Origin: Homalodisca vitripennis
Lineage: Eukaryota; Arthropoda; Insecta; Hemiptera; Cicadellidae
Assembly: GCF_021130785.1 (NCBI RefSeq)
Contig: NC_060213.1
Span: 97,394,501 to 97,458,500, forward strand
Length of the DNA stretch: 64,000 nucleotides
Direction of reading: 5' to 3'
The notes beneath the pieces were generated by a model. The model did not search any database. It was given only the letters and a program-made list of their open reading frames with translations, and was not told where the DNA came from. Every line of letters starts with the position of its first letter. The first letter of the stretch is position 1. Both the position numbers and the translations under genes were made by a program. Positions 12,871 through 27,800 of the stretch are shown here, in pieces.

Positions 12871-15800
12871 CTGCAATAGAGCACATATTTTATTACGGTA
12901 AACAATTTTTTGAATTGAATCATAGGCAAAATTAAATTAAAAATTCTGTATTTTAACAGACAAAGTAAGGATCAAATCATCTTAAGCACTTGTTATAGAT
13001 AAAGGTTTCATTATCGCGAATGGAAAATGGAGTTGGTGAGAGGAGTTCTCTACAGAAGGTGTTAAATAACAAATATAATTTCTTACACGCTTGAAAATTG
13101 AAAAGATAGGATTCAGAGAATATTATAATTGAAAACTCCAATTCCACATGAAATTAACATAATGCTAAAAATTCAAAAACTGGTGCCAATACCTGGGTAA
13201 GCTCTGTACGCTCCCGGAGAATTGTCTAGGATGAATACGTTAGCCAGGTCTACAGAGATGGCTGACAAGTCCTTGGTGTAACTGCCCAAGTCTGGTGTGC
13301 AGTGCTGTCTGTAGTATCTGCGGCAAACATGTGGTTCGTAAGTTACCATCGTAATTAAATACGACAAGTGGAAACTGTTATCATCTGTCAAAATTTAAAC
13401 TTCAAGAGAACACAATCAATAAAAAGCAAGAAGTATGTAGCTATTTTGTTATGGCATCCTAAGATTTCAGACCCGTCTCTGGGAATATGCAAAGAACAAT
13501 TAAAATTTGCCACTATTTATCACATGTGATGAGGGGGGAGGGGATTGTGGATGTGGATTATGGTATGGAGAGGATGAAAATGTACACATACACCATAATG
13601 GCTGCAAATCTTACGCTATATACAAATATGAATAGATCTGATTCTTAACCGTAATTTTGTTTAACGAACATCAATTGATTGACTGATTGTTTAACCTTCG
13701 TCTTAGGATCCCCCTGTTGTTGTCCAGTTTGTCTGCAACTGCAGCTCCATAGATCTCCATACTGGCAGTGAACACTACCAACTCGTACCACTGGGACACC
13801 TATACACATACAGCATTTAGGTTAGTTTATGTTCTATTATTATATGAAAACACTTGATATTTACACATGTACTTTTTAAATATGAATTTGTAATGAACTA
13901 GAATCTCCAATAGAGTATAACTAACTTGTAATAATGGATCTGTTAACTTTTCATTGAATTAGTTTGAGGTTCATTGCTGAATTCGCATTATCACGGCTCA
14001 TAAGAGACTTTATTATTGCGTTGCCACCTAGAAGCGGTCCACCCCTAAACATGGCTTAACTAAAAAATAGGTGGTGGGAAAAAATTAATATATATTATTA
14101 CTGAAAATGGTCAAAAATAAAAATTCTTCATGAAAAATCAACCTAAGTTAATTGGATTAATTTAATTTTTGATACTTGTCATTACAATTTAATATTTTTG
14201 CAAGACAATATAATTGCTACAAATAATTAGTCATAACTAAAGTATGGACACTTCACCAAGTAACAAGTATTAATAATCTAGGTTTAACTTAGAATTAATG
14301 TAATTTTTTTGTTTAGAAGTACGCAGAGTAGCCAATCATAACAATTTTTTTTCAAATACTAGGTGTTTTCCTGGTAAAAAATGTCTGATTCTCTAGTCCA
14401 TTTTCAAACCAAATATAAATAACTCTAATACTGTTTTAACCCTTATACTGTGTGCAGTAAATGTTTTTCTTCGCTAACTGTATTTGCAAGAAATGCCACG
14501 AAGCTCTGATAACAGCAAATTTCGCCGCTAGTGGTATATGCGAGAAATTTGGTGATGAATAGTAGGCAGTCATTATTACCACCTATTTAAGCTCCTTGCA
14601 GACTGCAGTTTAATATTGTGGCTCAGAGGTCTGCGGTGCATGAACTTACGGTAAAAGATCACGATTTTGCCGTTAGACAAGTTCCGTTCAGTGAAAAGTA
14701 CATGAGAAAGGTGACATAGTCGTCTATTTATCACCAAGCAACTGCCAACCACGCATAAAAACAGCAGACACGCTGGCATCGACAAATATAGACATGGGAA
14801 ATACGTACTTAAAATAAAATATTATTTAAGATCATACTATTTAGTTACTGTACGTTTCTAAATAGTTTTTATACACCAGAAACTACAAAACATGTTTTAG
14901 CAATCAGTAATTTGAGTACTACCATCAGCTGTCGTCTGCGAATAAACTAACTTCTAATATTGTAATATTGTAAATTCGTGACTTTCCAAAGTGTGTTTTA
15001 AATAATTCTGTTAGTATCGGAATCTAGTGATATTATCCTTGGTATTGATTAACAGAGTCGATCTATCCTTGGTAAAAATATCAGACATTATAAAAATTCA
15101 CACCTGAAGTCTTTGTTACCATTTCTATCAATCTCACCCACGTTAATCAATAACTCATTGCTGTTTTATACAGTATTAAAGAAAATTTCAATAAGTCAAA
15201 ATCTGAATTTTGACAACTGTATATTATTAAACCTTTTTTGTGTAATAGAATAGAATAGAATAGAAAACTCTCTTTATTGCAGGAATATACAAACTCGTTT
15301 TCTTTCAAATGAAATGAAACCAATAATACATGATTAAAACAGTTCATAAATATACAATAATTACTTACAACTAACAATAAATACTACTTGAAAGAACAAC
15401 GACTTTTAAAAGAAATTTAACACCTATGTAAAAGAGTCTGTCAAACTAAAAATAATAATGGTAAAATTAACATAAACTCATTACTTTTATCATAGAAAAA
15501 TATATACATATATTACAATATATGACTTAATTTTATAACTTACTTTTATAATATAGTACTTAATCTCATCCTTTTAATTTTTTTTACTGTACAAACTTAA
15601 GTATGAAAACAAAAACCTTTAATAAAAATATCCATCACAGTAATTTAGTTTGACAACATGTCTGTCCAGCTTTGGCATGTCATCCTTGTACCGTTACATC
15701 AATAATCGCAACGGACATTGAAACCACAAATAAAGACCACAAATTGGACATTGGTTGACATCAGTTAACAGTGCTAATGTGTCCCCAGCATTAAAGTTTC

Positions 15801-18800
15801 ACAAGGGACTATCCTGTGCTGTTTCATAAAGAGACAAAATGTCATGGTAAACAATTCCAGTGCAGTATTCAAAGTTTTTATAGTACATACAGTAGTGCCT
15901 TTGAATATCAAACAGCAACATTTGTCAGGTATTGCTTAAGAAACTTATGAATTCCATTGTAAATTATATTACGATTCCATATCCGGACTCCTCCTTCACT
16001 GAGTTAAGCTGGATATGACAGGTTTTACTGTAGTTCCATTCTTAGATAATTTCATCTTGAATAAGGACTTTATATTTATTTACTCTGCCCCAATTTATTA
16101 AATCAGAACAAAATCTTTAACTTTGATTGCATTTATCAGCACCAATCAAAGCTTCCGCCGCTTACTGCAAAATCCACTTACAATGTCTAGGAAGAAGTCG
16201 ACATGGGGACGCTTGTGAACAAAGAACCGTACCGGATGTCTCTCGATGGTGACTTTCAACACAAAGTCGGGCGGTGTGCCAGGCTTTACAGTCTGCCTGA
16301 CAACACCTTCATGGTGCGAATGAATCAGCGTCTCATCTAGGTCCAACACCAACACCTTCCGCTTCACCAGACCTGTCATACATAACACACATTCATACAT
16401 TAGAATGGTCTCCAATACATGTTTCATCCTCAACTCATGAATCATTCCAACTAAATTAACTCATTTACTAAAAACTAAAAATTAATCATTTTAAGATTCT
16501 AATGAGAGAACTCTAAAATGCAGTTCCAGCATAACTGTAATATGACTTATTTCATATTTCTAGTTACTCATGCACTACTACTCTTAAAAGTAATCACAGA
16601 ATCTTTTATTTTAAGACCCTATTCACAGATAATTTACATTTTAAGAATACAGTAGACTTATTAGTTTGTAGATAAAGTATACTTTTAATTCTAATTTTTT
16701 TAACAATCATCACTAGCAGAACTGCCTGTATAGAATGATAAATTTATGAAAATAAAAATAAAATATTGAAGTTAATCAGATTTCCCTTTTACTCAATGTA
16801 AGTTTATAATTATTCTAATTATGACGGGGGAGGTTGACAGTTGAATTATATACCTTGATAACTCAATCCTCAATAACTGAAAATTCTTGAGAAGTCAAAT
16901 TTTTAAAATCCCACCTAACTTCTCAATTAATTTTATTTTTACTTCTACAACTCGAATATTGTGTTATGAATGCCACGATAAGTAAGACTTTTCAATGTTT
17001 AGAACTGTACATTAACCTTCTATAACTTGCAAATTCTATATTTACAATCCTCGATAAGTCGAAATTCCAATCAAATCGCCTCTATGATTCGCTGTAAATG
17101 ATGAGACAACAAAGTTCAGGAACCGCTATTGAGCCAACAATTACTATGCAAACTTTCATATGCGATCAAAATCTCCCTGACACTGATTGCTAATTCACAA
17201 GTTTACTCCATTGTTCTGTACATGCTTTGTGATTTGCTAACACTGCATTGTTTTGAACAAGATACATTACATATTACGTATTTTACTACACTACAGTTTT
17301 GTTTACCTTGGTGATATTCTGTATGTAGGATAGAAGCAGATACAGTATACATGATATTCAGATGAATGTACAATTATACAAGCTTACTTCCTGACAACAC
17401 AATCTAGACAAGTTATTAATCTTCTTGGCCCTTTAAAACTGGAAATTACAGGCAGATTTTTCACCCTCAGAAGCTCGAAACGTATACCCAAAAAATTGTA
17501 TAGCTCAAACGTTTCCTTGCTCCTTTTCATTTGAGTTATCCAGGTTCGACTGTATGTAGAAGTTGCATTATTTCATTTATTAATTTAAACTTAATAAAAA
17601 CAGATAAAACTTATCCGAAATAAAAAATATTACTTTTGGGAATTTTTAATGGCGAGGAAATGTTAGTAATGTGGTCATTGAAGAGTTGGAGCCAAATTTT
17701 AATTGAGCTTGTAAGGTCACCATCCAATAATTCGGTAGTTAAAGAACTAATTAGGTCACAATAAACAGTCTTTAAATATAATTTTATGAAACAGTGACAA
17801 AAGTTTACTATAGTTAATACCATACCAGAATATGAAACCAAAAATAATTCCTATTAAGTCTGTTAATAATAAGGACCAAACGTGTTAACAGATTACTCAC
17901 AATCATGATTATTAGCTTCACCAATATAATAAACAAAATACTGATAATTTTATTCATCACTAAATCTAGTTTATTGTTAACGAACAAAGTGTTTTATAAG
18001 CATAAATTTACAGTATTTTAAGTATTACAACTTTAACCTTGACTTAATTGTCGGATGAATAAAAAAGAATGGAGCAAAAATACGGTTAATTATTTGCAAA
18101 CAAAGAGCCACGAATTCTTTAAAGTTCCATAGAATAATTTGTTATATTAACAAGTTTTAACATACATTACAAACATGTTTGTATACACTACACGTGTTTT
18201 TTCCTAAGTTGAACACTAACAACAACATAGTTTGATCAAATTACGAACACAAAATGCTTAATCTTGCTTTGATGTAACCATTTGATAAATGGCAAATGAC
18301 GTTAGTCAACCAAGCAACCAAGACAAAACATAACCTTATCAAAACAAACTTATAAACATGTTCTTTCTACTGTTGCAACAATCAGCTGTTTTAATGCATG
18401 CAAACAGAAGTACCAACTATTTAATTCTGTATCATTCTACCATATCTTGTGAATATTTGCTGAATAACTGAAATCTTACCACTATCCAACATTATGGGGA
18501 TAGCTTGCTTCAAATTACAGATATAGAACATAAAAGTATATTTTCATCATAATGGGCTATAGACAAAACTTTTGTGACAAGCAGCATACAGTTTGCAAAA
18601 AACAGCTCTTTTAATGAATTAAAGAAATATTAATAAATGAAAATATTGTCATGTTGTACATATTTTAAAATACTTGTATAGAAGAAAACTGAATATGAGA
18701 AATTAAATTTTAATGAAAAAGGAGCTTCAGAAAAGTTCTGAAATGTGACAATATGCTTATATTATGTCATAATTTTTTAACACAAAATTCAGTTCTTCCA

Positions 18801-21800
18801 GATATTAAGTTTGATGTTAGATTATTAATAAGTAAACAAAGTAATTTTTCTGCTGATCATTATGTAAAATTTACTTATACAAAGACATGTTAGATAAATA
18901 ATGTCTCCAAGATATTTTTGGATTGAATTGTCTTCATTGGGAACAAACATATTTTATGTCCTGTTCTGATAATGTAAAAAAAAACACAACAATTACAAAT
19001 GTCCTTAATCTTGTTATCTATTTGTGTCATTCATGATTGTCAATAATGAGCACCCACAAAGGACAGTCATTTATTGTATCAACTTTTCAACAGTCCATTA
19101 CAAATTTTACCAAACAATTTTCTAGATTATTAACATAGAAATAATGAATTAAATCTGTATTTCCCTACATGAATAAAATAAGGTTTTGAAAATTTAAATT
19201 AATGGCTAAACTATCTAAAATAGGAAAAAAACAAATGCCATGATCCGATTACTGAACCTAAACTATTTCAGTACAATAGAACATTTCTTACCATTGCAAT
19301 AACAATAATAATAACTTTTAATAAGTCCCTAATCACCCAATCAAATGATCAGCTTCAAAATATTTGATTGTATTAAATATGCCAAGTCTATTCATTACAT
19401 TATGAGAAAAATAAACTCATGAGGATATATTTTTATTGGATACAATTGTTGATATTACATTGATAAACTAAGCATATGTTAAAAACAAATAAAACTGCTA
19501 TTTAAACACAGTACAGATAAATCAGAGTAGTTATCTAATCTAAAACAATCTTCATGTGATAAAATGTTATCATACATGGCTCTGATATATCCCATTTGCC
19601 ACTTCTTGTTTACTTCTTTTGTAACCTTAGTGATATGACAAGTAAAATCATCCATGTGTATTTTTAACACTTAAAAAGTGCTAGTGTATGTTCTGACCAA
19701 ACGCTTTAGTTCTAAAAAATATTATCAGTGTTTAATTATATTTTGGAATCCTTTGATATATTACTACAAGAAAAAAGAGTGAAAAATCTTGTTTTATTCA
19801 CATGCTAAAGTTAATAACAACTTAATAAGTATTTTAATGTATACACTGTGGATATAAACACCCATAAAGACAACTGATTTTGTGAACTCTTCCTTAAAAG
19901 TATTTAGAAGACTAATTAAAAATGCCACTAAAAAGCAAATAACTACACTAAATTGATTGTTTCTGATAACGTTTTGAACTATTTCATAACAATAGTAAAA
20001 AGACATGACACGTGTATTTACATTTTAAGGTTAGATTAGATCACCACCTACGGTCAATTATTGACTGTTTTATGACCAGAGTCAATGTTTTATGTCCATG
20101 AAATGGTATTTTACTGTTTACCAAAATGAGTACTGAAATTAGTGTTGAGTTGTAAGCCTTGTTTTTCAATTTAAGTACCTTAAATGTAAAATCTGCCCAG
20201 TAGGCAACCAACCAGTTCTGAAATTTGTGGTATCGCATTTTTTATTATAATACATCAAAATTCCAATGATTCTATTTATCCTGTTAACCTCAATTAATTG
20301 ATGTAGTATCAAACTCCAAAATTGTATACTTAATGATACACTACACTGAGCATGACAAGTTGATAAACTTATTTACGATGGTCAGGGAAACTGTTGTTAA
20401 TATTTTAACACTTATCAGGAATATCATCTCGTATCTGTATCAAGATTAACCACAAAGAAAGATATGAGAATAGAGACCCATGAAACTTTAATTTTGATGA
20501 CAATAAGGAAATCTTTTAAACAACAAACGTTTAGTGGGCGGATCAATGGTTTCTTAAGTTATATAAGTGTGAACTAAAAATCAAGTTTTGCGTTTTGAAC
20601 TTAAAAAGTCAACATTCTTTAACATAATATAAATTGCAGTTTAAAATTGTTTCATGAATTTTTTGGCCTCAACATGTTTTTTATCTCTATGTTATCAAAT
20701 TCCTTGATTCTCTAAGGCATAAAATATCAAACAGACTACCTCATCTGTTACAATTCCAATCTGCTGACTCAAAATCACTGACTCAAACAACCATTTACAA
20801 TCAATATTAAATTCAGAATTTAGATAACATTTTTGTACTGGAATTGGCAAAAGCTTGTTGGTATGAGCCCATCCCGTATAAAAATGGTGGTACAATTTTT
20901 TTCAGAAATAAGGCTATATTCTAATTTTTTAGAAAGATATAACACAGTAATGGGAATCAAATTAAGAAGCATATCACAATTTTGTCTATCGGGATCAAAT
21001 TTTTTTGGGATCTGCCATCACTCCTCTAGATGATAGCAAAATGTTGATAATGAATATGGGTTTTTTCTGGTTTTTCTAAACTTTTCATAACAAGTAAAAT
21101 TATTTGTGATTGATAATCATATTAACAATTGCATTTATTGACACAGTTAGTAAGTGATAAAATATCAACAAAATTATAAATAATTGTCTATAAGGTTATA
21201 ATAAATCGCAGTTTAATATAACAATTCCTTGATATTCAAACAAATTGTGTAATACGTTTTCTTCATCTAATCGCATAAGGCACACTAGATCATGTATGTA
21301 TTTTTTTAATTAGTGCCATTATAGCTTACAAGCTCCCGTGTTAATGTAGAGATGCTAACTCAGTACTCAAGATCTGTCAATTAACAAGGTTTTAATTTAA
21401 ACATTGGTTTTGTTGAGAGACGTTTTATAATCCTGTGTTCCCAGATTCTGGCACAACTTGAAACAGCTATGTAAAATACAGAGCACTTATGATTCAATTC
21501 CACATGTGAATTGATTTACAAAACCGGAACGAACCTAAAACTCAAAATCACCATCTTTATAATAGATGGATCCCCATTGTATTTGGAATCGAGTGGTTGT
21601 ACTAAGTCAACTCATCTTCTATTAACTTTTATAAACAATAAAATATGACACTGTTTTTCATCATGCTGTTAACTGTATTCAATGTATCATGGTCAATAAC
21701 CTCTAAAGGGTTAAATATATGTGATAAAAATAACATTTTGATAATATTAATTGTTTATAAAACAGACATTAAATTTCACTTAACACTACATACCTAAATG

Positions 21801-24800
21801 TATTTTATAAACACAACAGAACATAAGTAACATTGTTAAAATTTGAGTTTGATCATAAAACATTTCTTTGTTTATTTTTTTCGTTAATATATATAACGAG
21901 TGCTCATTTTTATAATATTGTAAATCATGATTACGATATACAAACAACAAATATATGAAATCTAAATATGGTCCGTGCACAAATAGTTTAAGTAAGCAAA
22001 ATAATATCAATTTGTTTCCATTACTAATCTGAATAATATAACATATAACCTCTTAAGCACCGTCTTACACTATTTGACACGATCTGGATGTTCCTCACAG
22101 TCTGCACGAGACTGTGGCACTTCAGGGTTAAAAGCACATGGTATAGTTAGTTGACTATCGCTGTTTAATAATTGTTTAAATTACAGTTTAAATTACAATG
22201 TATTTAAAATAATTTTTTAATTGTTACAGGTTAAGTTGTATGGCAAACCATTGGCACTGGTTGTTTTAAAATGCCTCCTCAATGGCAAGCGACTAGTCAC
22301 TTGTTTTCACAACACGTCCATCCACCAGTCACAAGTGAATTAAATATACTCAAGATCCAACTTCAATGGAACGAAATTAAGTTTAATTCCACAAGACATG
22401 TTAAACTTTAAACACTTTTTATGTCCTGATTTTTAGTTGTATAGTTATTATGGAAGACGTACAAACTTAAGATATAATTCATAAAGATCCAAAAGCTTTT
22501 TAATTCTTCTAGTTGAGTGTATAATTTTAGAATATTTAAATAATGAGATAAAAAAGTTTGAGTTTTTTTCTCAATATCTAATAAAAATGCCCTTTAAAAT
22601 TAAACATCTCCCATAATTCTATAACTAAAAATAAAATTGTAAAGTGTTTGAAGTTAAAAATAGTTAAGGGACTAAAATTAAGATGGCCACCAGTACAGTA
22701 TACTCTTAACTCAAAAACAGCTTATTAACATTTTTATACACTTCTAGAATATTAATGGATATAAATCATTTCCAACATCTTGAAAAAGAAACTTCTTATA
22801 TAATAAACTATTTGAATAAAAAAATTATCATTTAAATACTTAAATGAGAGCAACAGGACCAATCGAACAATTACTGACTTTAGAAAGACTTGGATTAAGT
22901 AAACATTTGCAATGTATATATACAATAGTCACATTAAAAAAGATGCAATAATACATATAAACATTGTCTTTAAACTTTATGTTTTTATTTAACACAATTC
23001 AGACAGATTGATTACAATAAAACAAACCTAATTACATAAGGGTATAAAAGTATATATAGTTAAACACCAAAAGTATAAAAATATATATTGTCAATTGTCA
23101 GTTACGAATAAAATCATCTCAAGAGGAATAATAAATAACCCATTAAATATACGATGATGAAACTTCAATAAAAACCGTTTTCAATGACCCCAATACAATC
23201 AATAAAGTGGTGAAAGTGATCAAGTCTTGTATGTAGATCTGTATAGAATTAATTATTTAAATCATCCATTGCATTAAATTGATATAACTTAAGTGTTCAG
23301 ATTCAAAAACAGAGAATTTTGCATTAATGAGATTCCCCCTACATTTTGTTTCTCACAAAACTTGATACATATAAAACGTGAGATAACTTACTCAGCCTGT
23401 GCCTGGATAGAGGTGACAGAGGGTATATCTCGTACTTCACTGGCTGATGCTGAACAAGCTGAAACACAACAATAAAAACGTTAATTTACCGGAAAATGTA
23501 ATTTTGAAAAAATTGCAGTTCAGAACAATGATTATTACTGTTTAAAGTTTAACACATTTTATGAGAATATATTAAACTTTGACATACTCATCATAAAATA
23601 TCTTAAGAAATAAATGTATCAAACAATTTTTTGATATGGTACGTACCGGAAAACTTAGACCATAGTCATATGTCTCAAATATAAATAAATATTACTAATG
23701 TTTTCATATTCTATACTACAACAATACAGTTCAGTAAAGTGGTCATTGTGAGAAATATTGAACAGGGAATAGGGTCTACACCACTTTACTAATCTATTTC
23801 AAATTCAAAATCAATTTTAATAGAGAAAAAACAATGGAATTTCTTTGCTACGGCTACGCAGAAATTCCGTTGTGCCTGACTAGAAACATGCCATGAGCCG
23901 AGCGAGTTACTGAGCTTAAACACAAAGTGAGTCAGAAGTGTACACCAGTTTTGTGAGTCAAAGTATGGACTGCTTTAAGGGTTTGTAATTCCAACTAATA
24001 TATAAACTCTAATCAACAATTCTCTATTTTTCACCAAAATGTACAGCATTTGCCATCACGAATCAATCTATTAAATGTAATAGCAGACGAAATTCAACCA
24101 GATATAATTGCCCTAACAGAACACAAAATGACATATTCAGAACTTGAAGTTTTAAATATTACAAATTATAACAAAATTTCACATTTTTTTAGAGCTACCT
24201 CTATTGGAGGAGGTACCCTGATTTTAGCTAGAAATTATATTAAATGCAATACATTTTTAATTCCCTCTATACAATCACTGCTGACTGAGAAAGAGTTTGA
24301 ATGTTGTCTTACGGAGGTGCATGTTAGCACATACTCTTTTGTGTTGGCCTGTCTCTACAGAAGTCCTAAATATTGCTACATTGATCCTTTTTTGTCTAAG
24401 TTGGAGGTTTTGTGTAATATCTTGTGTAGTAAATTCAAAAATATTGTATTAGTAGGAGATTTCAACATTAATGTTTTGAATAAGGATACTGTTTACAACA
24501 AATTCAATAGTATTTTAAAATCGTTTAACTTACATTACAAAATAGATTTTCCAACCAGGGTCACTTTAGAATCACAAACAGCAATTGACAATATTATTAC
24601 AAATCTACCTTCTAATAAAACTAGAGTCTCTGGCATCATAACACACATTTCCGACCATGATGCACAGATAATTGAAATTTTAGATCTTGGTGAAAGGCAG
24701 AACAGTGTAACGAATAAATATATTAGAAAATTTACACAGAGTAATATTAAGTCATTCTTAAGCAGCCTAGCAAATACGGCATGGTCGGATGTCTACCAAG

Positions 24801-27800
24801 CACCAGTGCGTATGAAATATGATGTGTTTTATTCTATTTTTAGTTATAATTTTGAAGTACATTTTCCTAAATTGATAGTCACCAAAAAAGAAAATCACAA
24901 AAGTAAATGGATAACTGATGAAATTAAATACAAGCAGTGTAAATTGATAGACAGAAAAAAAACTGTAGGATACTTAAGGATATAAAATTAAAATCAAAAG
25001 TTAAAGAAATGAAAAAGGAATTGAAAAATGCTATATATATTGAAAAAAAGCAATACTTTGATCAAAAGATTAATAATTCTTGCAACATTTCAAAATCAAC
25101 ATGGCAATTAATTAAAACAGAAATAAATAAAAAACCAGTTTGTAAAAAAAATATTACAGTTTTTAGAGATATAAACAAGGAAGTTGTAAGTGATCCAATA
25201 CAGGTTGGAAATATATTTAATAAGTTTTTTGTAAACGTAGTTGATAAAACAGTATTACCCAATTTACCTTCTAGAAATGAAAAACAATTAAATTTTCCAC
25301 ATGCTCATATGACAAATAATAGATTTAGATTTTATCAGATTTCAGAAACTCATTTAAAAAAAATTGTCATGTCTTTTGAAAATAAACCATCATCTGGAAA
25401 TGATGAGGTTACTATACAACTAATAAAACAATCTCTTCCATTCATTTTACAGCCATTAGTCCACTTAATAAATTCATCTCTAATTTCAAGCTATTTTCCG
25501 AATCAACTAAAGATTGCCAGATTAATCCCAATTTTCAAAAAAGGTAACCCAAATGACCCCTCATGTTATAGGCCAGTGTCTCTTCTTCCTGTGATTTCTA
25601 AAATATTTGAAAAAGTAGTTTATATTCAATTAGTAAATTATTTAGAAAACAATAAATTATTAGATAAGCAACAACATGGCTTTAGATCGGGAAAGTCCAC
25701 TACTACCGCTGGCATTGACTTTATTCAGTCAATAATCAACTCTGTGGATAGGGGTGAAAAGGTAATTGGAATTTTCTTGGATCTCACACGGGCATTTGAT
25801 AGCGTCTCACACCAAGAACTTCTAATCTCTCTTAACAATCTAGGTATTCAAAATAGAGAATTATTATGGTTTGAATCATATTTAACAGAGAGGAAACAAT
25901 ACGTGGAAATAGAACACACATCATCTAAATTAAATCCGAGCAGGTGTCACATTATAAGAAAATATAAGTCTGAAATAGAAACCATTAAATACGGAGTCCC
26001 TCAAGGATCCATTTTGGGCCCATTACTTTTCCTCTGTTACATTAATGGACTACCTAAGGTGGTTCCGCAGGACTGTGGCATTTGTTTGTTTGCAGATGAT
26101 ACCAACATCACCATATCAGGTAATTCAGAAGAAGATATAGAAATATCTTCTCACATTAGTCTAAATTTAGTTAAACGATATTTAGATAACAAACAATTAT
26201 TCTTAAATTCAACTAAATCAAATTTCATTTCGTTTTCCACTCAACAATCAAGAATAACACCCAAATTTGATATTAATTTAAATAATAATGATATATCCCA
26301 AGTTGAGCACACAAAATTTTTAGGACTCATAATTGACGAGAATCTGTCATGGAACAAACACACTGAGCACGTAATTTATAAAATGTCTTCTGGTATCTAT
26401 GCACTCTGACAGATGTCGCAGATTTGTAGTATACAGACATTGCGGACAATATATTTCTCACTAGTACATTCACACTTAGCCTATGGAATTAGTATATATG
26501 GTGCAACGACAAAGAAAAATTTAGACAAAATTTTACGCCAACAAAAGAGAGCTCTTAGAGCAATGTTTAGACTAAAAAAAACAGAATCTGTCAAAAATTT
26601 GTTTTCAGAACACAAAATTTTAACTGTTTACAGTCTATACATATATGAGACAGTGATATATATAAAACAAAATGAGAGAAATGCAAAACCTACAAAAATT
26701 TTACATCATTATAATACTAGATTTAAAAGAAATGTCCCTCAGCACAAACTAGAATTTTTCAAAAAAAAGAACTGATTTTATGGGCCATAAATTTTTAACA
26801 AAGCTACCAACAAAAATAATAAATGAACAAAATTTTATTAAAATGAAAAAAGAGTTAAAAATATATTTGATAAATCTGGCTCTGTACTCCCTTGATGAGT
26901 TTTGGGAGGGAAGGTAGATTGGGAATGCCTGGTATGTAATTTTAGTATTTCATGTATATAAGCTTCTGGATTGTTTATTTCTTATTACATTGTATAATTT
27001 TAATTTTAAATGACATATAGATTAATTAGTATATTGTAAAAAACTTATTGACACTATTCATGTACACGCTGTACTATATACGAATAAAGAATTTTTGAAT
27101 CTTGAATCTTGAACATATAATTAAGTAGGATATATTTTGGATAGGTTACCTTTTTAAATCATAATACAAATTATATCATTGTAATTGGCAGATTCCACGC
27201 TTTCTTTCAGGGTATTCACTTTTATTCATAAAATGATTATATTTTGCTGGGCACTAAAAGCTAAAGATGCCTGACGCCCTATACAATTTTGACAGATCGT
27301 CAGCTGAATTCTGGTCTGTTTACTTTTATGTTGTTTTCATTCTGTATTATTGGTGGACATTTTATTGATCAGCATAACAACTCGGACATTTTGCATATTT
27401 TGGATTTTAAAATTAAAAATGTTTAGTGATATGCACTGTACGAAATAAAAACTGTTTTTACAAAGTTTAAACTTCAGAGCACAATACATCAATTAATGTA
27501 AAGGTAAACCTAATTTTTATTTCTTTTATAAAAATTGTATTTTATTTTGAATAAAATTATATACAACATTTTATGTTTTGAAAGGTAACTGATTTTGCAG
27601 TTACTTTTGTGTTAAACTCTGCATTAGGAGTTAAAAGGCTGTGCCAGTTAAGGCTAAAATAAAATGCATGTCAGTTCTTGGGTTAATTTAAACTCTAGGT
27701 ACTTTGTTCCAAAAACTACTTAAAGATTGATAACTTCTTGGTCAGCCTTCGATACATTTTTGTTTTGTATCTAAAACATAGAAAAGAATGGTCCAGTCAA

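Larger units (their letters stand above)
13800..16181 (-). other. Dullard intron 3 (2.4 kb)
   Basis: GTAAGT donor, TATAG acceptor. It contains a GAATA microsatellite (15244-15264) and a decayed pogo-like MITE (15890-16030) about 150 bp from exon 3. Confidence 0.85.
23845..27113 (+). mobile_element. CR1/Jockey-group LINE, 5'-truncated, nearly intact ORF2
   Basis: A non-LTR retrotransposon with an apurinic-type endonuclease, a reverse transcriptase and a 3' UTR. It ends with AATAAAG and a TTGAATC repeat tail (about 27083-27113), the microsatellite-type tail of CR1/L2-like LINEs. ORF1 is absent, so the copy is truncated at its 5' end; the boundary near 23845 is estimated from a rise in GC. Only two lesions disable ORF2: a one-base indel in an A run near 24954-24962 and a TGA at 26407-26409. 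It is antisense to Dullard in intron 1 and ends about 0.4 kb from exon 2. Clade assignment within the Jockey/CR1 group is uncertain. Confidence 0.88.

Noticed and set aside
16146..16445. Open frame extending Dullard exon 3 on both sides
   Set aside because: The extensions lie beyond good GT-AG splice sites and match nothing in the family; they are intron read-through.
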